Source: Candidatus Melainabacteria bacterium (GTDB lineage: Bacteria; Cyanobacteriota; Vampirovibrionia; Obscuribacterales; Obscuribacteraceae). From it: 64,000 nt of DNA. Below the pieces are notes generated by a model that made no database searches, was not told the origin of the DNA, and worked only from the letters and a program-made list of their open reading frames with translations. Within the stretch, counting starts at the first letter, position 1. Each line of letters starts with the position of its first letter. Below are positions 27,386 to 36,899 of the stretch, in pieces. Location of the stretch: positions 46,429-110,428 of the forward strand of contig DAIDIP010000011.1 of the NCBI GenBank assembly GCA_027451745.1, in the 5' to 3' direction. Position numbers and translations under genes: made by a program.

Positions 27386-27416
27386 ATATAATGACAGTCT
27401 GATGAACATGCGTCAA
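27386..27416 (-). promoter_or_regulatory. Candidate sigma-70 promoter for rplJ-rplL
   Basis: Reading the minus strand, TTGACG (27416-27411) and TTATAT (27391-27386), or ATTATA one base upstream, are 18-19 bases apart. Transcription would start near 27380 and give a leader of about 210 bases. The rest of the 308-base gap between rplJ and the ferredoxin gene holds no convincing gene. Confidence 0.4.
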
Positions 27417-27479
27417 GTATAGAGTGGCAATATATTAACTGAATTTGCAAACAGGTAAATCTGGCATAATTAAAAGCAA

Positions 27480-27782
27480 ATGACAGTCTTTAAAAAACAT
27501 GTTTTTGTATGTACAAGCGGCAAGACCTGTGCTGAACAGGGTTCTGAAGCAGTATGCGACAAATTGAAAGAAAAAATAAAGGAAATGGGATTGAAAAAAT
27601 CAATTCGCATAAATAAGTCAGGCTGCTTAGGGCAATGCGGATTTGGACCTATGGTAGTCGTTTATCCTGAAGGCAATTGGTACTGTCAAGTGTCAAAACA
27701 TGACATAGATGAGATAATTGAAAAAGATCTAATCGGAGATAAAGTCGTAAAACAACTAGTCTACATACCAGAAAAAGACTAG
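27480..27782 (+). CDS. Thioredoxin-like [2Fe-2S] ferredoxin
   Basis: 100 residues with the four-cysteine pattern of thioredoxin-fold ferredoxins: FVCTSGKTC near the start (Cys at about 11 and 16) and SGCLGQCGFGP (Cys at about 44 and 48). These carry electrons in the cytoplasm and occur alone or in hydrogenase and NADH dehydrogenase subunits. The phrase PMVVVYPEGNWYCQV is typical. No electron partner adjoins. The ATG at 27480 has no clear ribosome-binding site. Confidence 0.88.
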   Translation: MTVFKKHVFVCTSGKTCAEQGSEAVCDKLKEKIKEMGLKKSIRINKSGCLGQCGFGPMVVVYPEGNWYCQVSKHDIDEIIEKDLIGDKVVKQLVYIPEKD

Positions 27783-28025
27783 TTTTTAAAAATGGGCCAG
27801 TGGGAGGCGCCCTCACGACATGTGGTCAAAATAGAGGCTGCAAGCCACACCCACCAGCTAAAAGTAAAGATACCCATTAACCTGCATTTTTAACTGGCAT
27901 TTAAAATTAAAATGTCTATCCTCCGATGAACACTGGATTTTGACAAATGTATGCCAAAATTTGCGCAAAGCTTTGCTTGTCCCGGATATAATCTGCATAT
28001 TGAATATCGTTTGAGAGGTAATTTA

Positions 28026-29696
28026 GTGCGTTCGTCTAAGCGGCGTTTATTATTAATCGCTTTTATTAACCTGTTTGCTTTAATATGTTCTCCGTTCGCT
28101 CAATGCAGCCAAAGTGTACCGATAGTTGCTGAAGACGGCACTAAAGTATTGCCTTTAGCTAATGAGCAATCAATAAGCACATTTATTCCATCAACCGCAG
28201 CGCCTGGGAACGGACTAGCAGTTAACATTATTTATCCAGAAAAGCCCCGCTATAAAGATGGCGCCCCAATAGCTGTTGTTGTGTCTGGAGGAGAGTCAGC
28301 TGATGGCTTAACTTTATGTGTTCATGCTGCCCAAGCAGGATTTGTAGAAATTAGATTTGCATTTCCAGGTGGAGGAATTGGTACTTTTAAGTCTGGCGGC
28401 TATAATGATTATCGGGGTGCGCGAAGCCAAAGAGCATTAAGAGATATATTGCTTTTTGCCTCCGGAAATATAGAAGATTTTCGCCATCGCACAATTGCAA
28501 ACTTAGTACCTATACCAGTTTCTACAAATAATATAGGCATAGTGGGCTGGTCAAATGGTGGCAATGTTGCCTTGGTAACAATGGAAAAATATGCTTCTGA
28601 TTTAAAGTTTTTACGTTGGCTAGCTCTTTATGAATGTCCTCTTGGTTCATTATTTTATCCACCCGCTTTAGGTAGTACGCATGACATTTTACTGAACAAA
28701 CATTATCGTCAGGGTAGTGCTGCGACTGGACATTGCTTAATTGATTTTCGGCAATTAGCCTGGCAGTCTGATGCTATGCAAGATGCAAGCATCAGAAAAA
28801 AATTAGGGCAACCAACTATACCTGGAATCATTTATTTTGACGACAATAAAAATGGCAAATGGGATGAAACGACTGAATTTGCCTTCAATTATTGCTTAGA
28901 TAAAAAATTGAATAAAAAAATCTATCCACCAGAAGCAACTTCAGCAATGGAACGTTTGAAAATTTTTGAACCAGCTCCAATTCCTGAAGCTGCACCTTTA
29001 CCCCCACCTGCACCTAAAGAACCAGCAAAATTGCAAGATACTGCTAAAGCCGCTCTAGTAACGGTCTATAAAAGAGCAATTTTGCATCAACCTGCGCCAC
29101 ATCCTCCCCAAAAACAAATCATGCTTAAGTCAGCTGAAAAGAAAGCAGAAGGCGATAAAGACATAGCCAAAGAACCAATATTACATCCAAAAAATTGGCC
29201 AAACACAATTGCTACTTTAGAAGAATCAGAAAATTATTTTCAAGAAAGAGATGGTTCGCTTTCCATTTCACCGGTTTGCACTTTGTATCCAAAACTTTTG
29301 GTTACTATAGTTGCTAATCAAGTTGACCATTTGCAAACCCAGCCGGATCATCCTCATATTGTATTGCAATACAATGCATTTATAGATAATGGTGCTCATT
29401 GGGTTCGTCTTAATCCTGACTCCATTTATTTAGCTAGTTTGTGCAATATGAATAAGCGCAATTTTGCTCAAAATGAGCCCAATAGTGCTCTTGATGCAAC
29501 AGCAATAACCGATTATTTAGAGCCAAAAGGCATATTAAAAGACTATATTTTTGTTGAGGCTACAATTGCCGAGTTAGCTGACCGCTATCGAACAAAAGAC
29601 AATACAAGCCCGCTTACTGAACCTATTTGTCGGTATTCTAACGGCGCTACTTTAGAATCGCCAACCGAAAACCCTGGTAGCGAACAACATAAATAA
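28026..29696 (+). CDS. Secreted alpha/beta-hydrolase-like protein with a calcium-loop motif
   Basis: 556 residues from the GTG at 28026, chosen because GAGAGG sits seven bases upstream. The start also gives a clean signal peptide (RSSKRRLLLIAFINLFALICSPF). The upstream ATG at 27951 adds 25 residues without these features. The N-terminal half is a hydrolase fold with the nucleophile elbow VGWSNGGN (Ser in WSN), preceded by a Gly-rich strand. A loop DDNKNGKWDE resembles dockerin-like or thrombospondin type-3 calcium loops. A Pro/Ala-rich linker then leads to a C-terminal domain of unknown type (about 400-520). The substrate is unknown. Confidence 0.68.
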   Translation: MRSSKRRLLLIAFINLFALICSPFAQCSQSVPIVAEDGTKVLPLANEQSISTFIPSTAAPGNGLAVNIIYPEKPRYKDGAPIAVVVSGGESADGLTLCVHAAQAGFVEIRFAFPGGGIGTFKSGGYNDYRGARSQRALRDILLFASGNIEDFRHRTIANLVPIPVSTNNIGIVGWSNGGNVALVTMEKYASDLKFLRWLALYECPLGSLFYPPALGSTHDILLNKHYRQGSAATGHCLIDFRQLAWQSDAMQDASIRKKLGQPTIPGIIYFDDNKNGKWDETTEFAFNYCLDKKLNKKIYPPEATSAMERLKIFEPAPIPEAAPLPPPAPKEPAKLQDTAKAALVTVYKRAILHQPAPHPPQKQIMLKSAEKKAEGDKDIAKEPILHPKNWPNTIATLEESENYFQERDGSLSISPVCTLYPKLLVTIVANQVDHLQTQPDHPHIVLQYNAFIDNGAHWVRLNPDSIYLASLCNMNKRNFAQNEPNSALDATAITDYLEPKGILKDYIFVEATIAELADRYRTKDNTSPLTEPICRYSNGATLESPTENPGSEQHK

Positions 29697-29784
29697 GCTG
29701 CAAATAGACAATAATTAGAAGGTAAAATTAAACCTTAAGTTTAGCCATGTGCTAACATTAATTTGGTTGATATGAGGTTCGCAT

Positions 29785-29997
29785 ATGCTTGGCAGTCCTG
29801 TTGATATAGCACTTATGTGTGGTGTGGCCTTGCTCGTTTTTGGGCCAAAGAAATTCCCAGAAATAGGGCGCGCCATAGGACAAGGTTTGGGTAATTTCAA
29901 AAAAGCATTAAATGATGCCCAAAATGAAGTAAAAGACGCAACTAAAATTGACGAAAAGCCACCTCTAATTGAAGAAGAAAAGAGCAAAACAGGCTAA
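29785..29997 (+). CDS. tatA: Twin-arginine translocase subunit TatA/E family
   Basis: 70 residues: one short hydrophobic helix (about 6-20, VDIALMCGVALLVFG), the FGPKKFPEIGRAIG hinge and an amphipathic helix (GLGNFKKALNDAQN), then a charged tail. This is the TatA topology; TatA multimers form the pore of the Tat pathway that exports folded proteins. It is 13 bases upstream of uvrB and probably co-transcribed. No tatC is in the window. TatB is possible but would usually have a longer tail. Confidence 0.85.
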   Translation: MLGSPVDIALMCGVALLVFGPKKFPEIGRAIGQGLGNFKKALNDAQNEVKDATKIDEKPPLIEEEKSKTG

Positions 29998-30010
29998 AAT
30001 ATAGTCTTCA

Positions 30011-32053
30011 ATGACTGCATTTAAAGTAATATCAAAATTCAAGCCTGCTGGTGACCAGCCCAAGGCAATCGATCTGCTTGCTTCTGGGGTTAAGAAAAAT
30101 TATCCTTCTCAGACTTTATTAGGGGTTACTGGTTCTGGCAAAACAATGACAATGGCGCACTTAATTGAGCGCTGTCAGATGCCGGCACTTATTCTTGCCC
30201 ACAATAAAACATTAGCAGCACAGCTTTGTGCTGAAATGAAAGACTTTTTTCCAGAAAATGCTGTTGAATACTTCATCAGTTATTACGACTATTATCAGCC
30301 CGAATCTTACATACCTGCTACTGACACTTTTATTGAAAAAGAAGCAAGCATAAATGATGAAATAGACAGACTTAGACATTCCGCCACTAGATCGCTTTGG
30401 GAAAGACAAGATGTAATTGTAGTTGGCTCAGTAAGCTGTATTTATGGCTTAGGTGTACCAGAACGATATTTATCATGTGCTGTACCTTTAAAAGTTGGCC
30501 AAAATATTGACCGCCAAGAATTACTTAAAGCTTTAGTTCGCATTTATTACACCCGCAATGACTTAGTAGTAGAAAGATCAAAATTTAGAGTGCGCGGTGA
30601 CATTGTAGAAATTTTTCCATCATACGAAGAACGTGTTGTAAGAATTGAATTTTTTGGCGATGAAATTGAAAGACTAGTTTATGTGAATCCAGTTACTGGT
30701 GAAATCGAAAATATAGCTGATGAGTTAAGAATTTATCCTGCTAAGCACTACGTGGCTGAAGAAGACGAAATAGAAGAAGCAGTAGCGCAAATAGAAATAG
30801 AATTACAAGAAAGACTAAATGAATTAACAGCACAAAATAAACTTGTTGAAGCGCAACGTCTTATGCAGAGGACTCGATATGATATCGAAATGCTCAAAGA
30901 AGTTGGCTATTGCAATGGCATAGAAAATTATTCACGTATTCTTGAGGGTAGACAGCCAGGTGCACCGCCCCAAACACTAGTAGATTATTTTGTGCGCAAA
31001 TTTGGCAAAGATGGTTTTCTTACTTTTATAGATGAATCACACGTAACAGCGCCACAAATACAAGGCATGTTTAACGGTGATCGGGCTCGCAAAGATGTCT
31101 TAATTGATTATGGCTTTCGCCTACCAGCAGCTCGAGATAATCGTCCTTTAAAGGCAGAAGAATTTTGGGCTAAAGTTGGCAAAACTATTTTTGTCTCGGC
31201 AACACCAGGCAAATGGGAAATTGAAAAAAGCAATCAAGTGGTAGAACAAATTATTCGACCTACTGGTCTTATTGATCCTCATGTAGAAATACATCCAATC
31301 ACCGGACAAATAGATGATCTAATAAAAGAAATAAAAATACGCACTGCTAAACAAGAAAGGGTGTTGATCACTACTCTTACTAAAAGAATGGCAGAGGACT
31401 TAACTGAATATTTGCAAGAGATAGGCATACGTGTACGTTGGTTGCATAGTGATGTTGTCGCTTTAGATCGTATTGAGTTATTACAAGATTTGCGTACCGG
31501 CGCCTATGATGTTCTAGTTGGTGTAAATCTATTGCGTGAAGGCCTAGACCTACCAGAAGTAAGTCTTGTAGCAATAATGGAAGCTGACAAGGAAGGATTT
31601 TTACGAGCTGAACGGTCTTTAATTCAAACTATCGGTCGAGCAGCACGTAATGTAGATGGTAAAGTAATTTTGTACGCTGATAAAATTACTGATTCAATGG
31701 CAAATGCCATGCGTGAAACAGAACGACGTCGTGTAATTCAAATAGCCCATAATCTTGAGCATAATATTACTCCAACTACAATTGTCAAAGACACAGGCAA
31801 TAGCTTATTAGATTATTTGCGCGGTAAAGAAGAAGCAGCAATGGCAGCTGTTGAAGGTACCAGATCTTCCAGAGTAAAAGGTGCTAATGGAAAAGAAGCA
31901 ATCATTGCTGATGGTAATTTACCTAATCTTATTCGCAAACTAGAAAAAGAAATGAAAAAAGCAGCAGCAGATCTAGACTTTGAAACTGCAGCAGCTTTAC
32001 GTGATGAACTTAGGATTTTGCAAACACGTGCGCAGAAAGCACGCAACGAATAA
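30011..32053 (+). CDS. uvrB: Excinuclease ABC subunit UvrB
   Basis: 680 residues, full-length. DNA-damage recognition helicase-like component of nucleotide excision repair, loaded by UvrA and cut by UvrC. Walker A GVTGSGKT is near residues 39-46. The beta-hairpin [13 protein letters not shown] that clamps damaged DNA is near 95-107. Helicase motifs continue ([29 protein letters not shown]). The C-terminal UvrC-binding coil ([19 protein letters not shown]) is intact. It lies just after tatA. Confidence 0.98.
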   Translation: MTAFKVISKFKPAGDQPKAIDLLASGVKKNYPSQTLLGVTGSGKTMTMAHLIERCQMPALILAHNKTLAAQLCAEMKDFFPENAVEYFISYYDYYQPESYIPATDTFIEKEASINDEIDRLRHSATRSLWERQDVIVVGSVSCIYGLGVPERYLSCAVPLKVGQNIDRQELLKALVRIYYTRNDLVVERSKFRVRGDIVEIFPSYEERVVRIEFFGDEIERLVYVNPVTGEIENIADELRIYPAKHYVAEEDEIEEAVAQIEIELQERLNELTAQNKLVEAQRLMQRTRYDIEMLKEVGYCNGIENYSRILEGRQPGAPPQTLVDYFVRKFGKDGFLTFIDESHVTAPQIQGMFNGDRARKDVLIDYGFRLPAARDNRPLKAEEFWAKVGKTIFVSATPGKWEIEKSNQVVEQIIRPTGLIDPHVEIHPITGQIDDLIKEIKIRTAKQERVLITTLTKRMAEDLTEYLQEIGIRVRWLHSDVVALDRIELLQDLRTGAYDVLVGVNLLREGLDLPEVSLVAIMEADKEGFLRAERSLIQTIGRAARNVDGKVILYADKITDSMANAMRETERRRVIQIAHNLEHNITPTTIVKDTGNSLLDYLRGKEEAAMAAVEGTRSSRVKGANGKEAIIADGNLPNLIRKLEKEMKKAAADLDFETAAALRDELRILQTRAQKARNE

Positions 32054-32304
32054 GGTATTCCATCAGATATGACATGCCCAAGATAATATTTAGCAAAGCA
32101 TAGACCTCGGCGTCAGATAACGCACATTATTGTCCGCAAGAACCGATTTCGCAAATATTGACAATGTGGTTCTCGTGTCACAGCTCTGTCATGGATAGCA
32201 CCTAAACTGTCTGGATAGTCTAAATATCAGGGAAATTTCGCTTGCGCCTGCCTCATTAACAGACAATCGCACAATAGAGCCCCATCAAACGAATATAGAA
32301 AATT

Positions 32305-32313
32305 TGCTATAAT
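32305..32313 (+). promoter_or_regulatory. Extended -10 element directly before the toxin gene
   Basis: TGCTATAAT is a consensus extended -10 at 32305-32313, only three bases before the ATG at 32317. Transcription would begin at or inside the start codon, so a leaderless mRNA is suggested. No good -35 was seen. Confidence 0.35.
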
Positions 32314-32316
32314 GAA

Positions 32317-32649
32317 ATGAAACCATTAAAATGGCTGGGAAACAGCTACTCTAGATTGAATAAATTTCCGCCAGAAGCCATGAGAGAGGCTGGCTATCAA
32401 TTAAACAAAGTGCAAGCAGGCAATGAACCTTCGGATTGGAAACCGATGAGTAGCGTGGGATTAGGAGTCATGGAAATCAGAATTCACGATCCACATGAGC
32501 ATAGAATTTTATATGTGGCAAAATATCCTGAAGCCATTTATGTTCTACATGCGTTCGAGAAGAAGACCCAAAAAACATCAGATAGAGATTTAAAAATAGC
32601 GAGGACAGCATATGCGCAAGTCCAACAAACTCAAAAAGAAAACCATTAA
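32317..32649 (+). CDS. HigB-type toxin (phage Gp49-like family)
   Basis: 110 residues of the RelE-like fold, Gp49/HigB group. It opens with KWLGNSYSRLNKFPPEA and contains VGLGVMEIRIHDPHEHRILYVAK followed by IYVLHAFEKKTQKT, the sequence signature of this family. Members cleave mRNA on the ribosome. The gene comes first and overlaps the antitoxin gene by 38 bases; toxin-first order is typical for HigBA. Activity itself cannot be judged, but the family landmarks are intact. Confidence 0.85.
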   Translation: MKPLKWLGNSYSRLNKFPPEAMREAGYQLNKVQAGNEPSDWKPMSSVGLGVMEIRIHDPHEHRILYVAKYPEAIYVLHAFEKKTQKTSDRDLKIARTAYAQVQQTQKENH

Positions 32650-32944
32650 CGGACTGACCTTTTATGAAGGCACAGATAATATATTTCGGGATCTTGGTTT
32701 TCCGGAAGACGAAGCTGTGAATCTTTTGGCTCGCTCTCAGTTAATGATGGAAATAGAAAAAATTCTTAGGCAGAAAAAACTTACGCAAAACGAAGCGGCT
32801 AAGCTATTTGGCGTAGGTCAGCCACGCATATCAGATTTGTATAAAGGTAAGATTGACCGGTTTACTGTAGATATGTTAATGAAGTGGTTAGCAAAATTAG
32901 GCAAGAACGTTACTATTAAAGTAGGTAATAAAAAGGTAGCTTAA
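32612..32944 (+). CDS. HigA-type antitoxin, XRE helix-turn-helix
   Basis: 110 residues. The helix-turn-helix (about 42-95) reads EKILRQKKLTQNEAAKLFGVGQPRISDLYKGK, close to the XRE/HTH_37 antitoxins paired with Gp49-like toxins. The gene has its own ribosome-binding site (GAGGA about 8 bases before ATG) inside the toxin reading frame. It would neutralise the toxin and repress the operon. Both genes look intact. Confidence 0.85.
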   Translation: MRKSNKLKKKTINGLTFYEGTDNIFRDLGFPEDEAVNLLARSQLMMEIEKILRQKKLTQNEAAKLFGVGQPRISDLYKGKIDRFTVDMLMKWLAKLGKNVTIKVGNKKVA

Positions 32945-32962
32945 ATATTCTAGGAGAATAAA

Positions 32963-33490
32963 ATGACAATTCAAAATGCAGCCCAGGGTATTTCGGTTAC
33001 AGAAAATGATTTTGTTATCACACGAATTTTTGAAGCACCAAAAACTTTAGTCTATAAAGCTTGGAGCGATCCAGCGTTAATGAAAGAATGGTGGGGGCCC
33101 CATCATTTCACAACACCAAGCTGTGAAATTGATTTAAAAGTGGGGGGCACTTATCGCTTTGTGATGAGATCACCAGAAGGTATTGATTATCCAACTGGTG
33201 GTGTATACAAAGAAATCGTAGAATCTGAGCGTCTTGTTTTTACAATGAATTGCAATGAACATACAAAAGAGTGGCATGATCTTTTAAATAAAAATCGTCC
33301 TAATCGAAAAGGCGATCTGCATGAATTTGTTGTGACAGTAACGTTTGAAGAAGAGCATGGTAAAACCAAACTGACAATTGCTAAACATTTTGATTCTGCC
33401 GAAGATAGAAATGCAATGGTAAATCTTGGTATGTCTGAAGGTTGGAATCAAAGCCTAGAAAAGCTAGAGACACTTCTTGCCAGGCAGTAG
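32963..33490 (+). CDS. AHSA1-type SRPBCC protein
   Basis: 175 residues of the AHSA1 (activator of Hsp90 homologue) type of helix-grip fold. Landmarks: IFEAPKTLVYKAWSDPALMKEWWGP, CEIDLKVGGTYRFVM, GGVYKEIVESERLVFTM, and a C-terminal helix GWNQSLEKLETLL. Members bind hydrophobic ligands; most bacterial ones are uncharacterised. It has a strong TAGGAGA site and starts 18 bases after the antitoxin stop, yet shares no evident function with it. A second AHSA1-type gene is paired with ArsR at 50174. Confidence 0.85.
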   Translation: MTIQNAAQGISVTENDFVITRIFEAPKTLVYKAWSDPALMKEWWGPHHFTTPSCEIDLKVGGTYRFVMRSPEGIDYPTGGVYKEIVESERLVFTMNCNEHTKEWHDLLNKNRPNRKGDLHEFVVTVTFEEEHGKTKLTIAKHFDSAEDRNAMVNLGMSEGWNQSLEKLETLLARQ

Positions 33491-33505
33491 AGATATAATA
33501 AACCT

Positions 33506-34042
33506 ATGCCGTACCAAACTATTTATCAAATAGCCACAACTCCAGCTGAAGCAGCCAAACAAATTTTGTTGAATAGATTGCATGAGCAAGATGCAATTGT
33601 ATTTTTAATCGGTGTTCCGGTTATTACAGCTTGGGTAATGTGGATGAAGAGAAGTAGCCTACAAAGCATAATTTTGACTGCTATAAGTACCGCCATAGTG
33701 CTTGTGGCAATTGTTGGAGGAATATCAGTTGTTTTAAATTATTCCGAACATATGAATTTGGCTAAAGCATATGCGAATCAGCAATGTGTAAAAATTGAAG
33801 GACAAATTTCTGGATTGCGCCGAGCGACAAATTATGTAGGCAAAGGGTCATTCCAGGCGGCTCATTTTTGGATTAATGGAAGAGAAATAGATTTTTCTAC
33901 GCGTAATCCTGGATTCAATAATCCTTTTGATGAAAATATTCAGGAAGGAGCCCAAGTACGTATTTGGCTTACCGGGGATCAATATTTCAAACAAGTCATA
34001 GATCGTTTGGATGTTGCTAAAGAAAATAACCTATCAAAGTGA
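33506..34042 (+). CDS. Membrane protein of unknown function
   Basis: 178 residues. Two adjacent hydrophobic segments (about 27-45 and 52-75) are followed by a polar domain of about 100 residues that would face the outside or periplasm. It contains short strands such as CVKIEGQISGLRRATNYVGKG and VRIWLTGDQYFKQVIDRL. I recognise no family. It lies 15 bases after the AHSA1-type gene and its 3' end overlaps the longest form of the pirin frame, so it belongs to the same transcript. Confidence 0.6.
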   Translation: MPYQTIYQIATTPAEAAKQILLNRLHEQDAIVFLIGVPVITAWVMWMKRSSLQSIILTAISTAIVLVAIVGGISVVLNYSEHMNLAKAYANQQCVKIEGQISGLRRATNYVGKGSFQAAHFWINGREIDFSTRNPGFNNPFDENIQEGAQVRIWLTGDQYFKQVIDRLDVAKENNLSK

Positions 34043-34067
34043 AGTCAAAATCAATGAGGAAACTATT

Positions 34068-34766
34068 TTGCTCAAATTGCGAAAAGCAAAAGAACGTGGT
34101 CATACAAAGCTAGATTGGCTTGATAGTTGGCATACATTTTCTTTTGATTCTTACTATGACCCGGCATACATGCATTATGGTGACATTAGGGTAATTAATG
34201 ACGATATTGTCGCTCCTGAAGGGGGATTTCCTACTCATGCGCATAGCAATATGGAAATTCTTACTTATGTCTTAGAAGGAGAATTAGCTCACAAAGATAG
34301 TCTTGGTAATGGATCAAGTATCAAGCCAGGCGAATTGCAATATATGTGCGCCGGCACGGGCATAAAACATAGTGAATTCAATCCATCGTCTGAAAATCTT
34401 GTTCGTTTATTGCAGATATGGATTGTGCCCAATAAGGAAGGACCGAATCCTCACTATGAACAAAAAGCATTTGATATAAAAAATGGCGGCGGGTTGAAAT
34501 TGATCGCTTCACCTGATGGTAGAGAAAATACTATTGCCATAAATCAGGATGTTTATTTATATGCAGCAAAACTGAATGCCAAAGAAAAAGTTCAGCATAA
34601 ATTGGCTAATAATAGAAAAATCTGGCTACAAATGGCCGAAGGTCATTTAGAGTGCAATAAAACTGAAATGTTTGGTGGGGATGGAGCGGCGATAAAAGAT
34701 ACAAGCCTAATCAATCTGCAAAGCCTCACTCAATCTCATCTCTTGCTATTCGATCTACCCAGCTAG
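34068..34766 (+). CDS. Pirin family bicupin (YhhW-like)
   Basis: 232 residues. Both cupin halves of the pirin family are visible. The metal motif of the first is HAHSNMEILTYVLEGEL with HSEF further on, and KPGELQYMCAGTGIKHSEFNP is the conserved phrase. YhhW is a quercetin 2,3-dioxygenase; the natural role in most bacteria is unknown. I place the start at the TTG of 34068: GAGGAA at 34056-34061 is six bases upstream, and family members begin with LRKAKERGH. An ATG at 34011 would add 19 residues and overlap the previous gene. Confidence 0.82.
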   Translation: MLKLRKAKERGHTKLDWLDSWHTFSFDSYYDPAYMHYGDIRVINDDIVAPEGGFPTHAHSNMEILTYVLEGELAHKDSLGNGSSIKPGELQYMCAGTGIKHSEFNPSSENLVRLLQIWIVPNKEGPNPHYEQKAFDIKNGGGLKLIASPDGRENTIAINQDVYLYAAKLNAKEKVQHKLANNRKIWLQMAEGHLECNKTEMFGGDGAAIKDTSLINLQSLTQSHLLLFDLPS

Positions 34767-35301
34767 AGCCACAGCCAGGGCAGCTCATCGGCTACTTAAG
34801 CGCTTTTCATAAACTTATTTATTTTATATATATCTTCCGGGATTAAGTGGGGTTTATACGAAAATTATTAGTTAAAGTAGCTTAACAGGGTAGGCACAAA
34901 GCATAAAGCAGCCTTATACTAGCTTTAGCCTGTTGCCAAGTAAGTGTGGCAATATGGTCAATTGATTGAAAACAGTATTTGTTCTAGTAAGGCCTCTTAT
35001 AGTTTTGAACCAAAGCAATTCAATAAATTTGCTATTAAACACCAGGCAGCAGAAACCGGAACAAATAATCTTGAAAGCAAGATACTCGTTTTCCACATAT
35101 ATACAAATAAGAATATTGCCAAAATATATAAGCAAATGGCCCAGTCTGTCATCTAATGCATCCCCGTTTGGGACAGTTTAAATACACACTAGAGATGTAC
35201 AGATATTTCAATTTGTTTGGCGGTCTTTGTATGCATGCTATCAATCACAAAGTTCAATCCATATTTGGTTAACCCTAATAAGAGGCTAGTGAAAAGAATA
35301 T
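34767..35301. other. 535-base gap before the sigma factor gene
   Basis: No gene is supported here; short reading frames on both strands overlap each other and lack family features. The segment holds a small TCCC-GGGA stem at 35161-35173 and a GGTTAACC palindrome near the end. It probably contains the sigma factor promoter and a long leader, but I see no convincing -35/-10 pair. Confidence 0.4.
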
Positions 35302-36327
35302 ATGGCAAAAGCAAAATCTGCTGATAATGAGCGCGCAAACGGTGGAGTACTCGTAGACGATGACAATATTGCTAAGCGCAATGAATTGGAAGAGCTAGAC
35401 TTAATTGACGAAGCTGACCAATTTACAATTATCGACGATGCAGAAAGTAATTTAGACGATGACGATGATGGTCCAATTGAAATTCCTACAAGTAGAGAAA
35501 TAGTCACAGAAGACTCTGTTCGACTTTATTTAAGAGAAATTGGACGTATTCAATTACTTAAGCCTGATGAAGAAATTGAATTAGCTAGAAAAATTCTTCA
35601 AGGGGACATGATCGCTAAGCGTAAGCTTGTACAAGCCAACTTGCGTTTGGTTGTATCTATAGCCAAAAAATATATTGGTCGTGGTTTGTCTTTCCTTGAT
35701 CTTATACAAGAAGGCAATTTGGGTCTCATTAGAGCATCTGAAAAGTTTGACCATGAACGTGGTTATAAGTTTTCAACTTATGCTACTTGGTGGATTCGTC
35801 AAGCTATCACCAGAGCTCTTGCTGATAAAAGTCGCACCATTCGTGTACCTGTACACATGGTAGAAACAATCAATAAGCTCAAGAAGATTACAAGACAGCT
35901 TGCTCAAGAGCTTAATCGTAAGCCAACAGAACAAGAATTAGCTAAGTCTATGGATGTATCTTTAGTGAAGCTACATGAAATTATCAAAGCTGCTAAAGAA
36001 CCAATTTCATTAGAAACTCCAATTGGTAAAGAAGAAGATTCACGCCTTGGAGATTTTATTGAAGATGCTGAAACTGACAGACCAGACACAACAGTAACTC
36101 ATGAATTGTTGCGTCAAGACTTGGCACGTATGCTTAATGAGCTTACACCTCGTGAACGTGATGTGCTTAGACTTAGATTTGGTTTGGATGATGGACGTCA
36201 ACGTACACTGGAAGAAGTAGGCCAATTGTTTGCTGTTACACGTGAACGTGTAAGACAAATAGAATTCAAGGCTCTGCGTAAGCTTCGTCAGCCAGGAAGA
36301 TCCTCTCGGTTAAGAGAATATCTTTAA
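35302..36327 (+). CDS. rpoD: Primary RNA polymerase sigma factor, SigA/RpoD type
   Basis: 341 residues. Region 1.2 starts at [12 protein letters not shown], region 2 includes [23 protein letters not shown] and the -10 recognition stretch [15 protein letters not shown], and region 3 has [10 protein letters not shown]. Region 4 has [20 protein letters not shown]. The first 70 residues are very acidic in place of the long region 1.1 of E. coli. This length and form match housekeeping sigma factors of Cyanobacteria and relatives; group 2 sigma factors are similar, so the primary role is probable and not certain. A GAAA-loop terminator follows. Confidence 0.93.
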   Translation: MAKAKSADNERANGGVLVDDDNIAKRNELEELDLIDEADQFTIIDDAESNLDDDDDGPIEIPTSREIVTEDSVRLYLREIGRIQLLKPDEEIELARKILQGDMIAKRKLVQANLRLVVSIAKKYIGRGLSFLDLIQEGNLGLIRASEKFDHERGYKFSTYATWWIRQAITRALADKSRTIRVPVHMVETINKLKKITRQLAQELNRKPTEQELAKSMDVSLVKLHEIIKAAKEPISLETPIGKEEDSRLGDFIEDAETDRPDTTVTHELLRQDLARMLNELTPRERDVLRLRFGLDDGRQRTLEEVGQLFAVTRERVRQIEFKALRKLRQPGRSSRLREYL

Positions 36328-36341
36328 AGGATAAAATAATT

Positions 36342-36377
36342 GAGAAGCCTGGTTGAAAAACCAGGCTTCTCTTCTAT
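36342..36377 (+). terminator. Terminator after the sigma factor gene
   Basis: GAGAAGCCTGGTT (36342-36354) pairs perfectly with AACCAGGCTTCTC (36359-36371), 13 base pairs closed by a stable GAAA tetraloop and followed by TTCTAT. The tail is short in T, so efficiency is uncertain, but the stem is strong. Confidence 0.7.
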
Positions 36378-36379
36378 AA

Positions 36380-36865
36380 TTGTCATCCGTCACCATTATA
36401 ACCAGAAAGTATAAATTGAATTACTCTGACGATTACGTTAATTCCACAGCACCGTTTCAAGGCGACGAAACAGGCGAAGTTTTTGCTATTAAAGAACAAG
36501 AAGCAATAAAACTTAGCCCGTATGAACGCTCGTTCGAAACACAGTCAGGATTTCTAGTTTTGGTTAAGCCGGTTGGCAGTCGTTTCTCACTTTCGTTTAA
36601 ACGACAAATTGGCACATTGCCATCCAGTTCTATTTCTCTTACCCCAGACGAGGCACACAGATTGGCTAATATATTAAAACCGAACCCTAATTCAGAAGAC
36701 GAAATGGACTATGCACAAGATGGAAGGACTGCATATATAAATCTTGTCAGACCAGTTAGAAGCAAACAATCCAGAGTAGTGGAAGCTACAGTTTTGATAT
36801 TAGGAACTGTCTTAATGTGCTCAGTAATGGTCGTGATTGCTTACCAGCTTCATCATGGACAGTAA
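36380..36865 (+). CDS. Membrane-anchored hypothetical protein
   Basis: 161 residues from a TTG at 36380; a second TTG at 36416 is also possible, and neither has a clear ribosome-binding site. Most of the chain is polar, with one C-terminal membrane helix (about 138-158, ATVLILGTVLMCSVMVVIAYQL), so the protein is a tail-anchored type. I recognise no family. It starts only nine bases after the sigma factor terminator. Confidence 0.5.
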   Translation: MSSVTIITRKYKLNYSDDYVNSTAPFQGDETGEVFAIKEQEAIKLSPYERSFETQSGFLVLVKPVGSRFSLSFKRQIGTLPSSSISLTPDEAHRLANILKPNPNSEDEMDYAQDGRTAYINLVRPVRSKQSRVVEATVLILGTVLMCSVMVVIAYQLHHGQ

Positions 36866-36899
36866 CTGGCCGCTCAAACTATACAATTATCCTTTATTC

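Noticed and set aside
27262..27450. 62-residue minus-strand frame in the rplJ leader
   Set aside because: It covers the promoter and leader of rplJ and has no sign of coding use.
34914..35181. Three overlapping short frames before the sigma factor gene
   Set aside because: They overlap one another, lack ribosome-binding sites and motifs, and their composition follows the AT-rich background.
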